NCBI GenBank assembly: GCA_001275005.1
Contig: JWZX01002223.1
Coordinates: forward strand, 1-23,448
Reading direction: 5' to 3'
Source: Chrysochromulina tobinii
Lineage: Eukaryota; Haptophyta; Prymnesiales; Chrysochromulinaceae
DNA length: 23,448 nucleotides
Shown: positions 1 to 8,241 of the stretch, piece by piece
How the letters are laid out: every line of letters begins with the position of its first letter
How positions within the stretch are numbered: the first letter of the stretch is position 1
Made by a program: the position numbers and the translations under genes
The notes under the pieces: model-generated
What the model saw: the letters and a program-made list of their open reading frames with translations, nothing else
Told to the model about the DNA's origin: nothing
Database searches by the model: none

Positions 1-70
1 CCTCTAGGCCTACTGCTGTGAGAGTCAGAGTGCTTCATGCAAAATAGCAAAGCTCCATGTCAGGCTCGAG

Positions 71-315
71 CTCGACAGCACACTCGACTCAGTGTATATA
101 AACTTGACAGCCTCGACAGAGAAACTCGACAGCTCGTTACTCGACAGCTCGACACCCAGGCACATGCAGTCAGCCTCGACAGCCTCGACAGCTACTCGAC
201 AGGAGCTCGACAGGCTCGACAGGCAAGGCCTCGACAGCGCCTCGACAGTCGACTCGACAGCGCCTCGACAGCGCCTCGAGCTCGACGGAGCCTCGACAGC
301 TCGACAGCTCGACAG
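71..315 (+). repeat. Degenerate tandem array of the octamer CTCGACAG
   Basis: Sixteen exact copies of CTCGACAG occur here, all in the same orientation. They start at 71, 112, 125, 140, 175, 184, 195, 206, 215, 230, 241, 253, 264, 292, 300 and 308, and variants such as CTCGACAC (148) and CTCGACGG (281) lie between them. Spacing is irregular, mostly 8 to 15 nt, so this is not a clean minisatellite. The octamer contains the palindrome TCGA. A TATATAAA stretch lies at 95-102 inside the array. Open frames across it encode only Leu-Asp-Ser or Arg-Gln repeats and are not believable genes. Nothing recognisable follows in 316-515 before the 3' end of the next gene. Function unknown; it could be a satellite fragment or a cluster of protein-binding sites. 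Confidence 0.85.
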
Positions 316-515
316 CCAGGGCTCAAATTTAGTGTGGAAGTCTTAAAAGTGTACGATACCTTTGATGTCCCGCGTGCGGTCCCGCCTCCCGCGTACAATG
401 GTATAAGACGAGCTCCGACCCGGGGCCGCTCGGCTCGGGACCCGCAATACCAATACGGCCCGGCCGTGTTTGACGGCTGACCGGCTACGACAGATTAAAT
501 AAGAACATGTCGCCG

Positions 516-2039
516 TCAATCGATCGCATCTGCCTCGTCATACTCGTATTCAGAGGTTCCGTCCTCGTCGGCATCAGGCTGATCAGGCTCAAGAGCAGCC
601 AGTTCTGGAACTGGATCCTCTCGATCCTCCCGTTGGACCTCTTTCGGGGGGATGTGAGGACTGGCATCCGCGGCCGGTCTCAACGGTTCAGAGCTTGCTG
701 CTGCTGTTGCTGAGATCTGGGGAGTGGGGGATGCACCACGAACAGTCTTTGGCGAGGCCGATCGGCGTCCATCTGGAACAGTCTTAAGTGAGGCCACCGG
801 TTTGGCCTCCTCCGATGCCTTTCGCTGGGTCCTCACTCCCAGATTCAATACCTCCGCCGCCTTTCGCGCCGCCATCTCCGCCGCTTGCCTCATCTCCTTT
901 GCGTTCTGGACCGCGAGGATCATCTGCTCCTTTTTCACCTTCTTCATCAAAACCTCCAGCGCCTTCTGTTGCTTCTCTAGGTCCGCCGCGGACGACTTCG
1001 CCATTTCCTGCAGACTCCGGAGCATTCCTTTCAGCTGCTGCGTGTCCAGCGAGCCCTCCCTTTTCCTATCGAACGAATTGAAAACATCGTCGAACGCCGC
1101 ATCGGACGCAATCACTCCAAGCTCTCTGGCGTGATGACGGAACTCTTCCGCATCTAGTTCGCCATCGCCATTCTCATCCCATTTGATGAGTATGTCGACC
1201 ACCTTCAAGCCCTTCCGCACCATCACCGCTCCCAGCTGCACGTCCGCCGGCAGCTTGCTGCACTTGTCGTCGAGCGCTTTCGAGCTCGTTTCACACTCCT
1301 CGGTTAGCTTTGCGACAGATTCGGCTGCATCGGCCCGCTCATTGAGGTTGTCGATAGTCTGCTTGATCTCCTCCAGCAATTTCTCCTCCTCGATGGCCAT
1401 CTGCTTTATCTTTTGGAAGGTCTCATCGAGATACTTCAGGTTGAGCACGCCCGGTTGTTTCCCAGGGTGAGCTGTCAGGGAGTCTAACTCCTCGAAGACG
1501 CTGTCAACATCAGTGGCTGGTATTTCGATCATTCCCAGGCCATTTGGCTGCAGGCCGCGAACGCCCGACCGAAACTCCGTCTTGTTAATCTCACCATCAT
1601 TGTTCTTGTCCCACTTATGCATCATCTCGATACCGGCCTTGCCCTTGCTGACTATGTTCTTGACGATCAGGTGCTTTATTTCCTTCTTCCTGTCCTTCGA
1701 CCCCAGGACCATGGCCTTTGCTCTTTCCCTCAGCTCCGCAGCCACAGCGTACATCTCGGAGGAGTGCTGCAACTTCTCATTCTCTTTCGCAACGGGAGAT
1801 CGCGCACCAGGAGATCGCGAACTATCAGCACCCTGAGCACCAGGCGGTGGCCAACCTTGGAAAACGACAGGCGGCCCGGAGGCCATCGACGACGTGCACT
1901 TGCCGCGGACCTCAAACCTTTCGATGTCTGCTCGATCGGCTGGTCGATGTGTGCTGGGAGCGGGCTTGAAGCTGTAGGAACGGAACGTCGGCCTGAAGTC
2001 GGGGCGGAACTTCTGGTTACTGTAAAGGTGCGACGTCAT
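516..2039 (-). CDS. EF-hand and coiled-coil protein, 507 aa, unnamed
   Basis: The uninterrupted frame gives 507 residues from the ATG at 2037-2039; in-frame sequence further upstream begins only with TTG. Two canonical calcium-binding loops are visible: DKNNDGEINKTE at residues 144-155 and DENGDGELDAEE at 288-299. A third, DRKREGSLDTQQ at 324-335, is degenerate. Charged heptad-like helices lie between the hands (about 205-250) and after them (about 345-400). The tail is Ser/Pro-rich and ends in a very acidic stretch. The N-terminus is rich in Arg, Phe and Tyr. There is no signal peptide or membrane span, so a cytosolic, cytoskeletal or axonemal calcium sensor is a reasonable inference. No named family was recognised. 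It is divergent from the membrane-protein gene at 2380. Confidence 0.82.
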   Translation of the reverse strand: MTSHLYSNQKFRPDFRPTFRSYSFKPAPSTHRPADRADIERFEVRGKCTSSMASGPPVVFQGWPPPGAQGADSSRSPGARSPVAKENEKLQHSSEMYAVAAELRERAKAMVLGSKDRKKEIKHLIVKNIVSKGKAGIEMMHKWDKNNDGEINKTEFRSGVRGLQPNGLGMIEIPATDVDSVFEELDSLTAHPGKQPGVLNLKYLDETFQKIKQMAIEEEKLLEEIKQTIDNLNERADAAESVAKLTEECETSSKALDDKCSKLPADVQLGAVMVRKGLKVVDILIKWDENGDGELDAEEFRHHARELGVIASDAAFDDVFNSFDRKREGSLDTQQLKGMLRSLQEMAKSSAADLEKQQKALEVLMKKVKKEQMILAVQNAKEMRQAAEMAARKAAEVLNLGVRTQRKASEEAKPVASLKTVPDGRRSASPKTVRGASPTPQISATAAASSEPLRPAADASPHIPPKEVQREDREDPVPELAALEPDQPDADEDGTSEYEYDEADAID

Positions 2040-2379
2040 CCCGCAGACGTAAGGGCACAAGAAAAGTCGCAGCGGGATGCCACGGTTGCATGGTTGGCCG
2101 CTCGTTTCGCAACTTGCACTTTCGCCGCGCTCTACCAGTACAAAGGACGCGCTCCAAACTTGGTTGGCGTCCTGGGACGCGCTCCAAACGTGACTCAATG
2201 ACGAGGACAATCAAGAAAGCATTGAGGGTGTTCCAGCACGCGTGTGAGCCGGTGATTCACACCTGGAAGGTGTGTATAAACTTCCATGCGCTCGGTCACT
2301 GCGCCCTGGTCGTGGCGGCGTCAAAGCCTCGTGCGGCGCTCTGGCACGGGTGCAGCTCAGCTCGCGGATTCAACCAAGC
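2040..2379. promoter_or_regulatory. Divergent intergenic region with a TATA-like box
   Basis: This 340-bp spacer separates two divergent start codons (2039 on minus, 2380 on plus), so it should carry both promoters and 5' leaders. A TATAAA at 2275-2280 lies about 100 bp upstream of the plus-strand ATG and is a candidate TATA box. A 15-bp direct repeat is annotated separately. Open frames crossing the spacer begin with GTG or TTG and were treated as leader sequence. An additional upstream exon cannot be excluded. Confidence 0.4.
2145..2189. repeat. Two copies of a 15-bp direct repeat, 30 bp apart
   Basis: GGACGCGCTCCAAAC is present exactly at 2145-2159 and again at 2175-2189, inside the divergent spacer. 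A paired site for a transcription factor is possible; there is no further support. Confidence 0.6.
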
Positions 2380-3738
2380 ATGCGTGGCAAGCTTCCATTC
2401 CAGCGTCTCAGGCAGGACGTTGGCGGCACACCCGAGGAGCGTAAGCTGGCGGCAGAACGTGCCGCCAAGGCTAAAAAGCGGCGGCAGTGGCTTCAACAAA
2501 CCTTCGATGTGCGCAACCTTGACTTATTCGGCTACGAGCCTGATTACACCTTTCAAGGCTATCGTTCGAATTTCGGAGCGTATATATCGGTCGCGGTGGG
2601 GTTCGCCGTGCTTCTGCGCTTCACGACGCGCATCCTGGATTTTATGTACCCAACGCCATTGATCAACGAGAATCATTTGCTATTCGCACGTGATATGTCG
2701 GAAGGCTTCGCACTGCCCACCTTCGGCTTCATCTTCAAGCGATCAGGCTGGCGCCCCTTTTACGACCCGACGTACTTCACCTTCTCATTCCAGCAAGGCA
2801 CCTCAGGCCGTGCCTCCAACTCGACCTACGTCGACCTGGGCGACGAGCCGTGCTCGTTCGTGGATGCCTACGGGCGCATCATCGAGGACGAGGCGCGCTG
2901 CCCGGCCATCTCGGGCGAGGTGGTGGGCAGCTTCTTCGACTCGCGCTTTCGCTTCGTGCATGTCTCCATGAACCGGTGCCACAATGGAACTGACTCGCAG
3001 GGCCGCACGCAGCCCGGCCCGTGCCGACGACCGGATGAGATCGATCGACTCATCTACGAGGGCACCGTCACCCTCGCGATCTCGCAGCGCGACCTAGACA
3101 CGGGCTCAAAGGACGAATACACCCAGCTGGTCAGCATTAAGAAGCAATTCACGCGCCACATCCACGCAACGTACGACATGTTCTTCACAGTGCGCTTCGT
3201 CACTATCCAGCCGCGCGCCTTCTTCGACGAGTATGACGTGGTCAACATGAAGCGGCAGTACGTGGTGCTCGACCGGCAGGAGGCATCGTTCACGGACTTC
3301 CAAGCCGAGCGCCTCGGCCGTTGGAACCAGGTCGACTTAGACCCTTGATTGCCACTGACCTGCCTTGCATGCAAGTGCTCACCACAGCGCGCGATCGAGT
3401 CTGTCGGTGGCCGTTGGAACCAGGTCGACCCGACTTACGTCCCCAAGTACGCCGGCTTCTTCTTCATGTTATCCGACGAAAAGATCGATCAGCAGCGGAT
3501 GTACCTCACGATCTTCGACATGTTCGAGGCGCTCGGCGGCACACTGTGCTTCTTCTACTTCGTCTTACGGCTCGTCGCTTTGCGATGGAACCACGTGCAC
3601 TTCACGCAGCAGATCAAGGGCCTCGACCTGCGCGATCTCAACCGTGACATGTTCGACCAATTCGGGCGGCTTGTCGACCGATCGTTCCAGGTGCCACGCG
3701 AGCTGCAAGACATGCACAATGTGGCCAACCTCAAATAG
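2380..3738 (+). CDS. Two-span membrane protein with a large lumenal or extracellular loop, 421 aa
   Basis: The gene reads as two exons, 2380-3330 and 3424-3738, joined across a 93-nt phase-0 intron that contains an in-frame TGA. The start is the ATG at 2380; sequence upstream in frame begins only with GTG. The 421-residue product has a basic N-terminal region (about 20-37), a first membrane segment at about 66-90 and a second at about 340-372. The loop between them is about 250 residues, with several Cys and two N-glycosylation sequons (NST near 147, NGT near 202). This topology and the Tyr-rich, Arg-bounded second span resemble uncharacterised two-span membrane proteins of ciliates and oomycetes; that comparison is from memory. 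The function is not known. It is transcribed divergently from the EF-hand gene and towards the helical-repeat gene. Confidence 0.75.
3331..3423 (+). other. 93-nt GT-AG intron bounded by a perfect 21-bp direct repeat
   Basis: The donor is CCAG/GTCGAC and the acceptor is GGAACCAG/GTCGAC. Removing the intron joins ...GRWNQ to VDPTYV... in phase 0. The 21-bp blocks at 3316-3336 and 3409-3429 are identical, so each splice site lies inside one copy of the same repeat. The interior holds GATTGCCACTGACC at 3347-3360, a motif also seen in the introns at 5048-5113 and 13714-13835. The in-frame stop at 3346-3348 shows that the intron must be removed for the protein to be full length. Confidence 0.88.
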
Positions 3739-4329
3739 CGCATAGCGCAGCTGTCACTTCAAAACGGCATATAGTCGCCACGATAGAATGCTATAGCGAG
3801 CGGTATAACGGTCTACGGTGTGAGGTCTGTCGTGTGTCGTGGTGCCGTGCGCCGGGCTGCCGTCCCGGCGCCGTGCGGCGGCCGGGGGCCGCGACCTCGT
3901 CCTCGATCCTCGTCCGGTCTATACCGCGCAGCTTACGGTCGCGAGCGCGGAACAAGGCTACCTAGAACCTATAGTACCGTCCGTACGTTACGATAAATTT
4001 TTCCGTTAGTTTCAAGATTGAAAACCTTATAGTTCGATACCTTTGTCCCCCCATCCCAGCCTGTGTTAACAGTTAAGCCTGTGTGCGGGGCCCGCTTCGC
4101 GCTCCTCACTCGCTCGCATGCGCGATGCGGATCGCGGGATCGGATCGTTCCTCGTCCCGCACGCCATCTCTGAGTCAGAGCGGATCTCCATGCTTTTTGC
4201 TCTCCCAGCGACGGAGACGACGTGCTCTTCAGCTCTGCTCTTTCCCACAAGAGGGCTGGGAGCGCTTCCTGGAAACTTCCTTGCTTGCCCACGGCCGTCG
4301 TGCTGCCGTTGTGCATCCATGGCGAGCGC
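3739..4329. other. Convergent intergenic spacer, no gene seen
   Basis: This 591-bp spacer lies between two convergent 3' ends. It holds two adjacent GC-rich inverted repeats: GCCGGG/CCCGGC at 3851-3856 and 3864-3869, and GCGGCC/GGCCGC at 3878-3883 and 3887-3892. The rest (about 3950-4050) is AT-richer and probably 3' untranslated sequence. Frames on both strands were inspected and none looks like a protein. Confidence 0.5.
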
Positions 4330-5814
4330 TCACGCTGCCGGCTCGCTGCTCGGCTGCGGCGTGCTCATCATGAGCTTGAACTCGGCGAGGTTGATCGTGT
4401 CGTTGCCGTCCCCGTCGGCTACTGCGAGCATCCTGGCCACATCCTCATCCGTAGCGTCGGGCCGGATCGCACGGATCGCATCGAGAAGCTCAGCTTGATC
4501 AATGTCGCCCGAGCCATCCGAATCGATCGCCTCAAAGACAATGCGCAGCTCCTCGTCGGAGTAGGCACGCCCTGCCCGGCGCCGGCTGCGCCCGTCGGCG
4601 AGGTCGGTCCACGTGTTGAGCATCTCACTGCGCTGTACCCACGAGGCATCGAGTCCGAGCGATACGAGCGATCGTTCGAGATTACGCGCATCTGTCACGA
4701 GCAGAGGGGTCGCATCGTGCGCCGCCCGCACCGCGCTCACCCACGCCTCCATGCGCCCCTCAGGCAGCTGAGCGACCGCATCGAGTCGCGCGACCACCCA
4801 AATTAGGATCACGATCTGGCGTGACGAGAACGTGTGCAGGCAGCCGAAGACCGGATCGGGTGCCGCCCGATTAGCAAGAGCAAGCAGCAACCGATCGTGC
4901 GCATGCGGCGCGCCCACGAGCCCGAGGGCATAGGCGAGGTCGGCCACCTCGACCGGCTTCGCGGTCTCGAGCATGCCAGGCGCGAGTAGCGCCTCCTCGA
5001 TCTTGGGCAGGATCCGCGTCGGCTGGTAGTTGAGCTTGGCAAAGCCCCTGTGCCCAGAGGAATTGGGCGGCAATTAGGGAGGCAATTCGAGTGGCAATTA
5101 GAGTGGCACTCACCAGAAGAGGTTGGCGAGGTTCTGGGTGTTCATTTGAGACAGGAGCGGCAGCGCGATCTCTTCCATCCGCTCCAGCAGCCGAACAGGC
5201 TTGCACTCGAGTTTGGCTAGTGCCCACACCATCGTTGAGAGATACGGCGCCTCGATGTCGTCCTTCGTGAGGTGAGTCGCGACCGACGTCAGCAATGGCT
5301 TCAGCAGCATCGGAGGCCAGTGCTGCAGCGTGGCGAAAGACCAGAGGACGTCACTCACCGAGCGCGAGCTCAGGGCCTCTGCGCGCCCTGCGAGCATCAC
5401 GACGAGCCGCTCGAAGCGCGGGTCGCGCAGGAGCGCATCGCGGCTAGCGCGCTCCCTCTTGTTGAGCACTGCGAGCCGGTGCAGCGCGCTGGCGACATTG
5501 GCCGGCTTCATCAGGGGCTCGCCAGCCTTGGTGAGCTGTAGTACGGTCCCCGTGTCCCGTGCTGCCATGATCTGCTTGTTGAGCAAGCTCGATGGGCTCG
5601 GCTGCGGCGGCGACGGCGGCGACTTCTCTGCAGCTGGTGGCTCAGGAAGGGTGGTGGCCTTCTCCATCACGGCTGGCAGAGCAGCCTCGGCGACCGAGGT
5701 GACGCTCAGTCGCAGTACCGCCGGACGGCGAGAGAACTGCGATGCAGCTTGCTTCCCTGCCGGAAGATAGCTTCGCGTGCATGCCAGCAGCGCAAGCAGC
5801 GGAAGCAAGCGCAT
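4330..5814 (-). CDS. Plastid-type helical-repeat (OPR/HPR-like) protein with C-terminal EF-hand pair, 472 aa
   Basis: Two exons (5814-5114 and 5047-4330) join across a 66-nt intron to give 472 residues. At least six helical repeats carry an L-x-W/Y-A-x-A-x-L core, for example SVSDVLWSFATL (152-163), YLSTMVWALAKL (191-202) and NLANLFWGFAKL (228-239), spaced 36 to 46 residues. This is the pattern of octatricopeptide or FASTK-like organellar RNA-binding proteins. The C-terminus has two EF-hand loops, DSDGSGDIDQAE (409-420) and DGDGNDTINLAE (445-456), both with acidic residues at positions 1, 3 and 12. The chosen start, MRLLPLLALLACTRSYL, looks like a signal peptide followed by an Arg/Ser-rich transit region, so plastid import is inferred. 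An ATG 14 codons upstream (5856) is an alternative. A role in organellar RNA metabolism under calcium control is inference. Confidence 0.8.
5048..5113 (-). other. 66-nt intron made largely of a 12-bp tandem repeat
   Basis: On the minus strand the donor is TTCTG/GTGAGTGCC and the acceptor GGCACAG/GGGC. Splicing rebuilds the Trp-Gly codons of the fourth helical repeat (FW + GF). The interior is a run of about four imperfect units of ATTGCCACTCTA, including three ATTGCC hexamers and several CTAAT branch-site-like strings. The same unit is found in the channel intron at 13714-13835. The unspliced frame ends in TGA immediately after the Trp codon. Confidence 0.9.
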
Positions 5815-5995
5815 TTTGTCCCCCTCGGGCGAGGCACGATTCTCAGGAAATTGCATGGAAATGGAAAGTGTCTCATTTATCTGTGAACAAGAAAGCCCCA
5901 AAACTCAGAATAGTTCGCATGTATGATCAGCTCCACATGCACTGTCAGCTTTCGTCCGGTTCCGGGGTCGTGGTGTCTGGTGTGAAGCTCACATC

Positions 5996-6781
5996 TCAGC
6001 CGAATACAAATGTCGAGGCGCCACCGGGCGGGCGCCGACCCGTCGCAGGCGTCGAAACCCTGCCACTGGCTGGTCGTGGCGACGGCTGCCGGCCGCCCGA
6101 CGGCCGCGGCGACTGCGGGCGTGCTCGAGGTGACGACGGGCGCTGCTGAGGCCGAGGCGATGCCTGCCGGCGCACGGGCTTGCCTGGAAGCTTCCCTGGC
6201 GCAGACACCGGCATGCGCCTGGACGAGGGCGCCCGACCAGGAGAGTCTGGGTGAAAGTTTTTGGCAATCCCACTCAGAGGCGTCAGCGCAGATCGCCCCT
6301 TGATCTGCTGCGGCTTGGGCGCCTTGCCCATCGCCTGCTCCTGGCAGCGCAGCGCCGCCTCGCGCTGCCGCTGCTTGAGCGACTGCTCGTCGTTGCTACT
6401 ACGCCCCGCTTGCTCCAGCTCCATTCGGAGCGCGTCCGCTCTTCGCCATGCTTCGTCGGCCGACACGGCGTTGTACCGTGTTCGTGTTTCTGGATCGGCT
6501 TTGCGGAGGCACTGCCGGATGTGCGTCTTTACCATCTGCCGGCTGTATGCTTCCTGGATCTCAGGCTCACTGTATGGTGTTATTTGGCTGTCGTCTACAC
6601 ACGTGCGCTCGACGTCCCAAGCAGACTCGACCCGATCCACCACATTTGGATGCCAACGGAGGCGACTGGAGCGGCTGCCGTCGTTTCTCTCAGCGATGCG
6701 CAGGCGGTCGAGGAAATCGATGCCACCCGTAGCAGTGGGAGTACGAGACGACAGAACGAACGTTGAATTCAGGACGGTCAT
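5996..6781 (-). CDS. Basic protein with Ser/Pro/Arg-rich tail, 261 aa, unknown
   Basis: The frame runs from the ATG at 6779-6781 to TGA at 5996; sequence upstream starts only with GTG. Residues 1-120 look globular, mixed charged and aromatic, with several Arg and Trp. Residues 120-150 form a Gln/Glu/Arg-rich probable helix. From about 180 the protein is low-complexity, with repeated SPRP or SPRA units and a Gly-rich end. No domain was recognised. There is no signal peptide or membrane span. The repeated Ser-Pro sites could be phosphorylated by proline-directed kinases; the MAPK15-like kinase is encoded divergently next door, but a link is speculative. It lies 181 bp upstream of the helical-repeat gene on the same strand. 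Confidence 0.6.
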   Translation of the reverse strand: MTVLNSTFVLSSRTPTATGGIDFLDRLRIAERNDGSRSSRLRWHPNVVDRVESAWDVERTCVDDSQITPYSEPEIQEAYSRQMVKTHIRQCLRKADPETRTRYNAVSADEAWRRADALRMELEQAGRSSNDEQSLKQRQREAALRCQEQAMGKAPKPQQIKGRSALTPLSGIAKNFHPDSPGRAPSSRRMPVSAPGKLPGKPVRRQASPRPQQRPSSPRARPQSPRPSGGRQPSPRPASGRVSTPATGRRPPGGASTFVFG

Positions 6782-7119
6782 GGGGCAGCAAGCACGTCGG
6801 ACTGTCGGGCGCAGCCGCACCGACGCAAATTGGGTTTCGAAAAACCACGAAGCTTGCGTTATGCCACGCACCTAAGTCAAGTCAAGTCAAGCGAAAACTA
6901 CCGAAAGCGGGAACTTCGACACACAGGATGACGCTCGGCGGAGCCTCTTGGTTGGAACCCGAACATACTTAGCCCAGTTTCCCCACAGCGAAGTTTGGTT
7001 TGGCGACTCTCACCTTGTTTTTTGCGTCGACCCCTTCGCGCGCCGGCCCATCGGCCACGTCCGTAGAAACGGGGGGCGGGCAGAAGCCCGCTGGGCCCGC
7101 GAACGCGGGCACCGCAAAC
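6782..7119. promoter_or_regulatory. Divergent promoter region between the Ser/Pro-rich gene and the MAPK gene
   Basis: This 338-bp spacer separates divergent ATGs at 6781 (minus) and 7120 (plus). It contains a GTCAA pentamer tract (annotated separately). The plus-strand start has CAAACATGT, with A at -3. In-frame sequence upstream of 7120 is open but starts with TTG and is Gly/Pro/Ala-rich, so it was treated as leader. Confidence 0.4.
6876..6890. repeat. Three tandem copies of GTCAA (TTGAC on minus)
   Basis: Three perfect pentamers lie about 95 bp upstream of the minus-strand start at 6781. A four-copy tract of the same pentamer lies at 19843-19862, upstream of another minus-strand gene. Confidence 0.7.
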
Positions 7120-8241
7120 ATGTCGGAGGAGATCGACAAGCACGTATTAAGACGATACGACATCCAACAGAAGCTCGGCAAGGGCGCCTACGGTGTTGTT
7201 TGGAAGGCGGAGGATCGGAAGAACAAGGGTGAGATCGTCGCGCTCAAAAAGATCTTTGACGCCTTCCAGAACTCGACGGACGCGCAGCGCACGTTCCGTG
7301 AGATTCTCTTCCTGCGCCAGTTCCAGGAGCATGAAAACATTGTGCAGCTGCAAAACGTGCTTAAGGCGGACAATGACCGCGACATCTACCTCGTCTTCGA
7401 GTACATGGAAACGGACCTGCATGCGACCATCCGTGCCAACATCTTGGAGGAGATTCACAAGCAGTACATCATATACCAGAGCTTCAAGGCGCTCATGTAC
7501 ATGCACTCGGCGAAGCTCGTGCATCGCGACATGAAGCCTGCTAATCTGCTGCTCAATTCGGAGTGCTTGATGAAGGTCGCCGACTTTGGGCTCGCGCGCT
7601 CGCTCATCGACGGCATCGGGGACGACGGATCGGCCAAACCGCCGGAGATGACCGATTATGTTGCCACGCGCTGGTACCGCGCGCCGGAGATTCTAGCGGG
7701 CTCGCGTGAGTACGGTTGCCCAGTCGACATGTGGTCATTGGGATGCATCTTCGGCGAGATGCTCGGCGGCAAGCCCGTGTTTGCGGGCTCGTCGACGCTC
7801 AATCAGTTCGAGAAGATCGTCGAGGTACTCGGCATGCCCAAAGACGAGGCTGTTGAGGATCTCAAGTCCGTCTTCATCAAGACCATGCTCGAGAGCCTCA
7901 CCAACAGCAACGACGCAGTCAAAACTAGTGAGGGTCACAAGCTGGCGTGGAAGACGATGTACCCGACTGCCTCGGAAGATGCCATCGACCTGCTAACGTG
8001 CCTGATCCAATTCAGCCCCAGCGAGCGCATGACCGCGCGGGACGGCCTCACCCACCCGTACTGCAGTCAATTCCACGATGAGGAGACCGAGATTGTGGCT
8101 TCCGAGGTGGTCAACGTCAAAGTCGACGGCGATGGTGGCGGTGGCGACGTCCACGTGTGGGACAACACGAAGCATAGCACCGCCTTCTACCGCGACAGCC
8201 TCTACCGGATGATCAACAAGAACTCGAAGAGCAAGAAGTGA
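7120..8241 (+). CDS. MAPK15/ERK7-like protein kinase, 373 aa
   Basis: This is a complete Ser/Thr kinase of the MAP kinase type. The Gly-rich loop GKGAYGVV is at residues 20-27, the VALK lysine at 43, the HRDMKPANLL catalytic loop at 135-144, DFG at 155-157, the activation dual site TDY at 178-180 (EMTDYVATRWYRAPE), and the CMGC core at DMWSLGCIFGEML. The N-terminal string with VLRRYDIQQKLGKGAYG, the sequence FDAFQNSTDAQRTFREI, and the C-terminal YRDSLYRMI are typical of the ERK7/8 (MAPK15) group. That group acts in ciliogenesis and basal-body or apical-complex biology in other eukaryotes. The start at 7120 gives the usual family N-terminus. The C-terminal extension is short, about 60 residues after the kinase core, unlike the long tails of animal MAPK15. 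Confidence 0.93.
   Translation: MSEEIDKHVLRRYDIQQKLGKGAYGVVWKAEDRKNKGEIVALKKIFDAFQNSTDAQRTFREILFLRQFQEHENIVQLQNVLKADNDRDIYLVFEYMETDLHATIRANILEEIHKQYIIYQSFKALMYMHSAKLVHRDMKPANLLLNSECLMKVADFGLARSLIDGIGDDGSAKPPEMTDYVATRWYRAPEILAGSREYGCPVDMWSLGCIFGEMLGGKPVFAGSSTLNQFEKIVEVLGMPKDEAVEDLKSVFIKTMLESLTNSNDAVKTSEGHKLAWKTMYPTASEDAIDLLTCLIQFSPSERMTARDGLTHPYCSQFHDEETEIVASEVVNVKVDGDGGGGDVHVWDNTKHSTAFYRDSLYRMINKNSKSKK

Noticed and set aside
71-315. CTCGACAG array as a CRISPR
   Set aside because: The repeats are 8 bp with tiny irregular gaps, there are no spacers of uniform length, and the DNA is eukaryotic.
37-480. Open frames of 147 and 84 codons across the left end
   Set aside because: They translate the CTCGACAG array into Leu-Asp-Ser or Arg-Gln repeats and have no globular part; they are by-products of the repeat.
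4025-4045. GTTCGATAC string resembling a tRNA T-loop
   Set aside because: No matching acceptor, D-arm or anticodon arm was found at the right distances.
3739-4329. GC-rich hairpins as bacterial-type terminators
   Set aside because: The window is eukaryotic and there is no U-tract after the stems.
5048-5113. Flanking direct repeats at the third minisatellite intron
   Set aside because: The donor and acceptor contexts (TTCTG/GTGAG and CACAG/GGGC) do not match beyond short chance identity.
7000-7119. N-terminal extension of the kinase
   Set aside because: It starts with TTG and is low-complexity; the ATG at 7120 gives the family's normal N-terminus.
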